Shown here one piece after another: positions 61,155-64,000 of a stretch of DNA of 64,000 nucleotides; positions within the stretch are counted from its first letter, which is position 1; every line of letters starts with the position of its first letter. Below the pieces are notes generated by a model. The model did no database searches, was not told the DNA's origin, and saw only the letters and a list, made by a program, of their open reading frames with translations. Source of the stretch: Dryas octopetala (taxonomy: Eukaryota; Streptophyta; Magnoliopsida; Rosales; Rosaceae). The translations under genes and the position numbers were made by a program. The stretch spans positions 23,794,698-23,858,697 of the forward strand of contig OY992833.1 in the NCBI GenBank assembly GCA_963921425.1, in the 5' to 3' direction.

Positions 61155-62163
61155 TTAGACTGCAACTGGTTGACTTAGTGGGCTAGAAACATGAGCTTTA
61201 ACCTGCCCCAAGAATTAAAAAGATATGTGGGTAAACACATATCGGGAAAAGAACTAGTGCAGCGATGCAGCATGATGTAAGAACTGAATGTCAGCAGCTC
61301 ACCTTAGCTGACTTGAAAAGTTCATCTAGCACTTCAGACAAAGTAGGATGTGCGTGGACTGCCAATTTGATATCCTGCAAAATTACAAATGTAAGTAAAT
61401 TCAACAGACATTATTAGTTGGAGAAACATGTGGCCAAAGAATAATCAACAAAGTTGGGAGTGGTAGATTATAAAGGCCACGTTATAAGTTGCAGTTTACG
61501 GGCATTAACACAGTAACTTTAGCACAGTTAATTACTTGAATACGCGTCCCCAATGCTATAGCATTTGATGCCTCATGAATGAGATCGGCAGCATGCAACC
61601 CAAAGATATGAACTCCAAGTATCTCTCCGTTATCTGGTCTGTATATCAACTGCATGAAAACAAAGCAGGACCAGGATTGTCAATATCCCCAGTAGATAAC
61701 AACCAAAAAGGAAAATTATTGACCAACCATAACTCAGTACGTAATTTCTGCATAGCAATAAGATAAAAGAAAAAATGGTGGGAAGAATACCTTAGCAAGT
61801 CCCTCTCCTTCATTTTCTGCTAGGGCCTTTGTGTTGGCCTTGAAACTTGTCTTGGCAATACTTACTTCAAATCCCTCCTTTTCAGCTTTCTCCCTTGCTT
61901 GAGGCTGCAAATTGAAAATGGTTTAGTTAAAACGTTCAATATTTATAAAGAAAAAGCATAATTTTGTGATAGATGTTGCATATTGCATAATGACAATTAA
62001 CAAATTATCACCTCTGTCAATCCAACCATACTGATTTCAGGATGAGTGAAACACGCTGCGGGGATGCTCAAATGATTGAGCACATGGTCTCTTCCTGAGA
62101 CTTGTTCAACCACTAAAGAGAGATGTATGAAGATAATCAATTTTCAGGCACACAGAGAGAGAT

Positions 62164-62204
<41 letters not shown>

Positions 62205-63993
62205 CATATGTGAAGCAAACAAATAAGTTAAATACACTAACCCGAAATTCCTTGTGCACTTGCTGCATGAGCAAGCATCATCTTGCCATTAGCATCACCA
62301 ATGCAAAACAGGTGAGGAACCTGATTTTCAGAATTCACATCAGAAACAATTGATGATGTTCATGCCAGGATTTTTGCTCGTAAGAAAATTCACAACGTAC
62401 CAAGTTTCCATTTGCATCTATCACTCTCATGCGCTCATCAACAGGAATAAAACCACGTTGTGTTGCTACATCGACCTGCAGAAAAGCAATGTCAAAAAGT
62501 ATTGCTGCTTATTTTCTGAATAATTCTATACTCTGAAACCATATAAGTAGTAATCGAGATGCCATACATTCTCCAATCCAAGACCTTTTGTGAACGGGGC
62601 CCTTCCGGTTGCAATTAATGCTGCATCTACCTGTGAGAAGAATAAAGTCAAAGGTGCATAACAAATGCCTTGAAAGCCTATTATTCATATGAATTTGAAT
62701 AGCTACGCAGACAGAAATTAAAAGGCAAGCACTCCAGCTCTTGGGCATAATTTGGAAGTCTTTAAGACTCTAAACATATGTCTGACTTCAAAAATAGATA
62801 TACAGAAGGTTATCTTAATTAGCCAATTAAGGCTCTAACAGAAGGAGATAAGTCCTTTGACAAGGTATCATTCAACTAGCACAGAATGTAGTTGTGTCTA
62901 ACAGATTCATACTACCAAATTCATTAATGGCAGCATAATAAGTCCTTTACAAACATTAAATCAATTTAAACATATTCACTTAATTACCTCCAGAGTATCT
63001 TTTGGTTCCTTGGTCTTTGCATCAATTAGTTCAATGATGACTGGTTTCCCATCCTTTGCTGGGGTGATCTATAGAAGACCAAACAAGATGAAAAACTGAA
63101 GCAGCAAACCCAAAAACACTTAATAGAAACTATTCACAGAATAAACACAGGTTACCTTGGATGCAAATACTCCAGTTTGATAATCAATCTTCCGTGGATT
63201 TATTAGAACCCTCTGGGCTAACTTCCCAATCTCAGGATCAAAACCAGGCATAAGCTGATCTAAAGCTTCAATGAAAGTAACCTACAAAATACCTAAATAT
63301 TAAACTAGACTGCCTTGTGACATAAGAACTCCTAGACACAAAAGCATAACTAAAATAATTAGAATAAATAAAAAGGTAACTTGATCATACAAAAGCATAA
63401 TTTAGAAAATTAAATATATAAAAAGGTAACTTAATGGGCTGGTAGACACAAAGAGAAGTAACTGATGGGCCAGACAAGGTCTCCATCTTTTAATGCTATA
63501 AGACCTTAAGGCACAATTAAAGGTAGCTTATCCGCCTCAAATGGAAGACTTGGCTCATTTTTGAACTGTAAAATTTCATAAGATGAAAAGGAAAGCGAAA
63601 GAAAAGAACTACCTCACTTCCTAGTGCAGTATATACATCACTGAACTCAAGACCTATGTAACCACTTCCAACAATAGCAATCCACTCTGGAACATGCTCC
63701 AATTTGAGTGCATGGTCACTAGTAATTACAGTCTTCCCTGCAGGTCAATTATATAGTCACTAGGTATTCCTTAATCATAGTAACAGAGGGTCTGAAATCA
63801 ATCAATTTGCATGCCTTGTAAAAATTAAAAACGCTTTGATCAACCATTAGATAACAGGGAAGAGGAAAAATATATAATTTTTACCATCGACTTCAACACC
63901 CTTAGGAACAAAAGGAACGGAACCAGTGGCAATGATTATGTTTTTTGCTGTTACTACTTTGTCAGATGATCCAATTTTCACCTTTTGAGGGCC
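61155..63993 (-). CDS. LPD1: Plastidial dihydrolipoyl dehydrogenase copy 2, exons 4-15 in window
   Basis: Exons visible: 63993-63885, 63737-63613, 63281-63156, 63068-62988, 62630-62568, 62475-62401, 62320-62242, 62112-62012, 61904-61791, 61649-61536, 61374-61303, 61202-61155. All donors and acceptors are GT-AG, including the exon 8 donor (62567-62566) that is lost in copy 1. Coding differences from copy 1 include Asp to Glu in exon 7 (KDP to KEP) and Asn to Asp at the start of exon 9 (VNVATQ to VDVATQ); others seen are silent. The NAD site, interface HAHPTLSE and C-terminus ([10 protein letters not shown]) are kept. Exons 1-3, with transit peptide, FAD site and redox disulphide, would lie beyond 64000. 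This may be the functional copy. Confidence 0.9.
62153..62201 (+). repeat. (GA)n microsatellite in LPD copy 2, intron 10
   Basis: GA repeat with GATAGAGATA interruptions near its left end, unlike the pure tract in copy 1. Useful to tell the two copies apart in reads. Confidence 0.85.
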
Positions 63994-64000
63994 CTGAATT

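Larger units (their letters stand above)
58817..64000 (+). repeat. Second copy of the duplicated segment (continues past window)
   Basis: Matches 44167-49352 to the last base of the window. By eye the copies differ by scattered substitutions on the order of one percent, plus small indels: an 8-base and a 9-base loss near 59705 and 59870, T-tract and GA-tract length changes. The start ATTTTCTCTTTCTC is shared exactly. Before it the two sites are unrelated. Confidence 0.93.

Overview
This window reads as nuclear DNA of a flowering plant (eudicot). The genes are intron-rich with GT-AG junctions, the spacers are AT-rich with many (GA)n tracts and short transposons, and every recognised protein has a close Arabidopsis-type relative. 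The gene style would fit a woody rosid, possibly Rosaceae, but that is a guess. One 200-base N gap (41587-41786) shows that this is scaffolded assembly.

Layout: 1-3.9 kb, endosulfine-type PP2A inhibitor (minus). 6.4-10.5 kb, GH3 beta-xylosidase/arabinofuranosidase of the BXL1 type (minus). 10.6-15.4 kb, spacer. 15.4-18.9 kb, peroxisomal acyl-activating enzyme of the AAE7/ACN1 type (minus). 22.8-24.4 kb, chitinase-like protein CTL1/CTL2 (minus). 24.9-26.5 kb, two foldback elements. 27.7-34.8 kb, CAMTA5/6-type transcription factor (plus). 35.8-40.1 kb, two SAR1 GTPase genes in tandem (minus), the second lacking exon 1. 41.6-42.6 kb, gap flanked by G-rich and C-rich repeats. 44.0-44.4 kb, ribosomal protein L29 (plus). 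46.5-50.9 kb, plastidial dihydrolipoyl dehydrogenase (minus). 51.6-53.5 kb, a hAT element and Harbinger-type MITEs. 54.6-58.3 kb, first five exons of PP4R3/SMEK (plus). 58.8-64.0 kb, a near-identical second copy of 44.17-49.35 kb.

The main structural result is that second copy. It starts inside RPL29 intron 1 and directly follows PP4R3 intron 5. This is what a head-to-tail tandem duplication of a 14.65-kb unit (44167-58816) would give, or an assembly that kept two haplotypes in series. It cuts PP4R3 and creates a possible PP4R3-RPL29 chimera. It also lets the two LPD copies be compared: the upstream, full-length copy has lost a splice donor (GT to TT) that the second copy keeps.

The genes do not form one pathway. 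AAE7, CTL, CAMTA and LPD occur in the same order as the Arabidopsis block At3g16910-At3g16950, as I recall it, so the window preserves an ancestral gene neighbourhood into which SAR1 and RPL29 are interleaved. Nothing here looks like a wholly new biological system. The strongest leads are the duplication, its chimeric junction and the broken donor.
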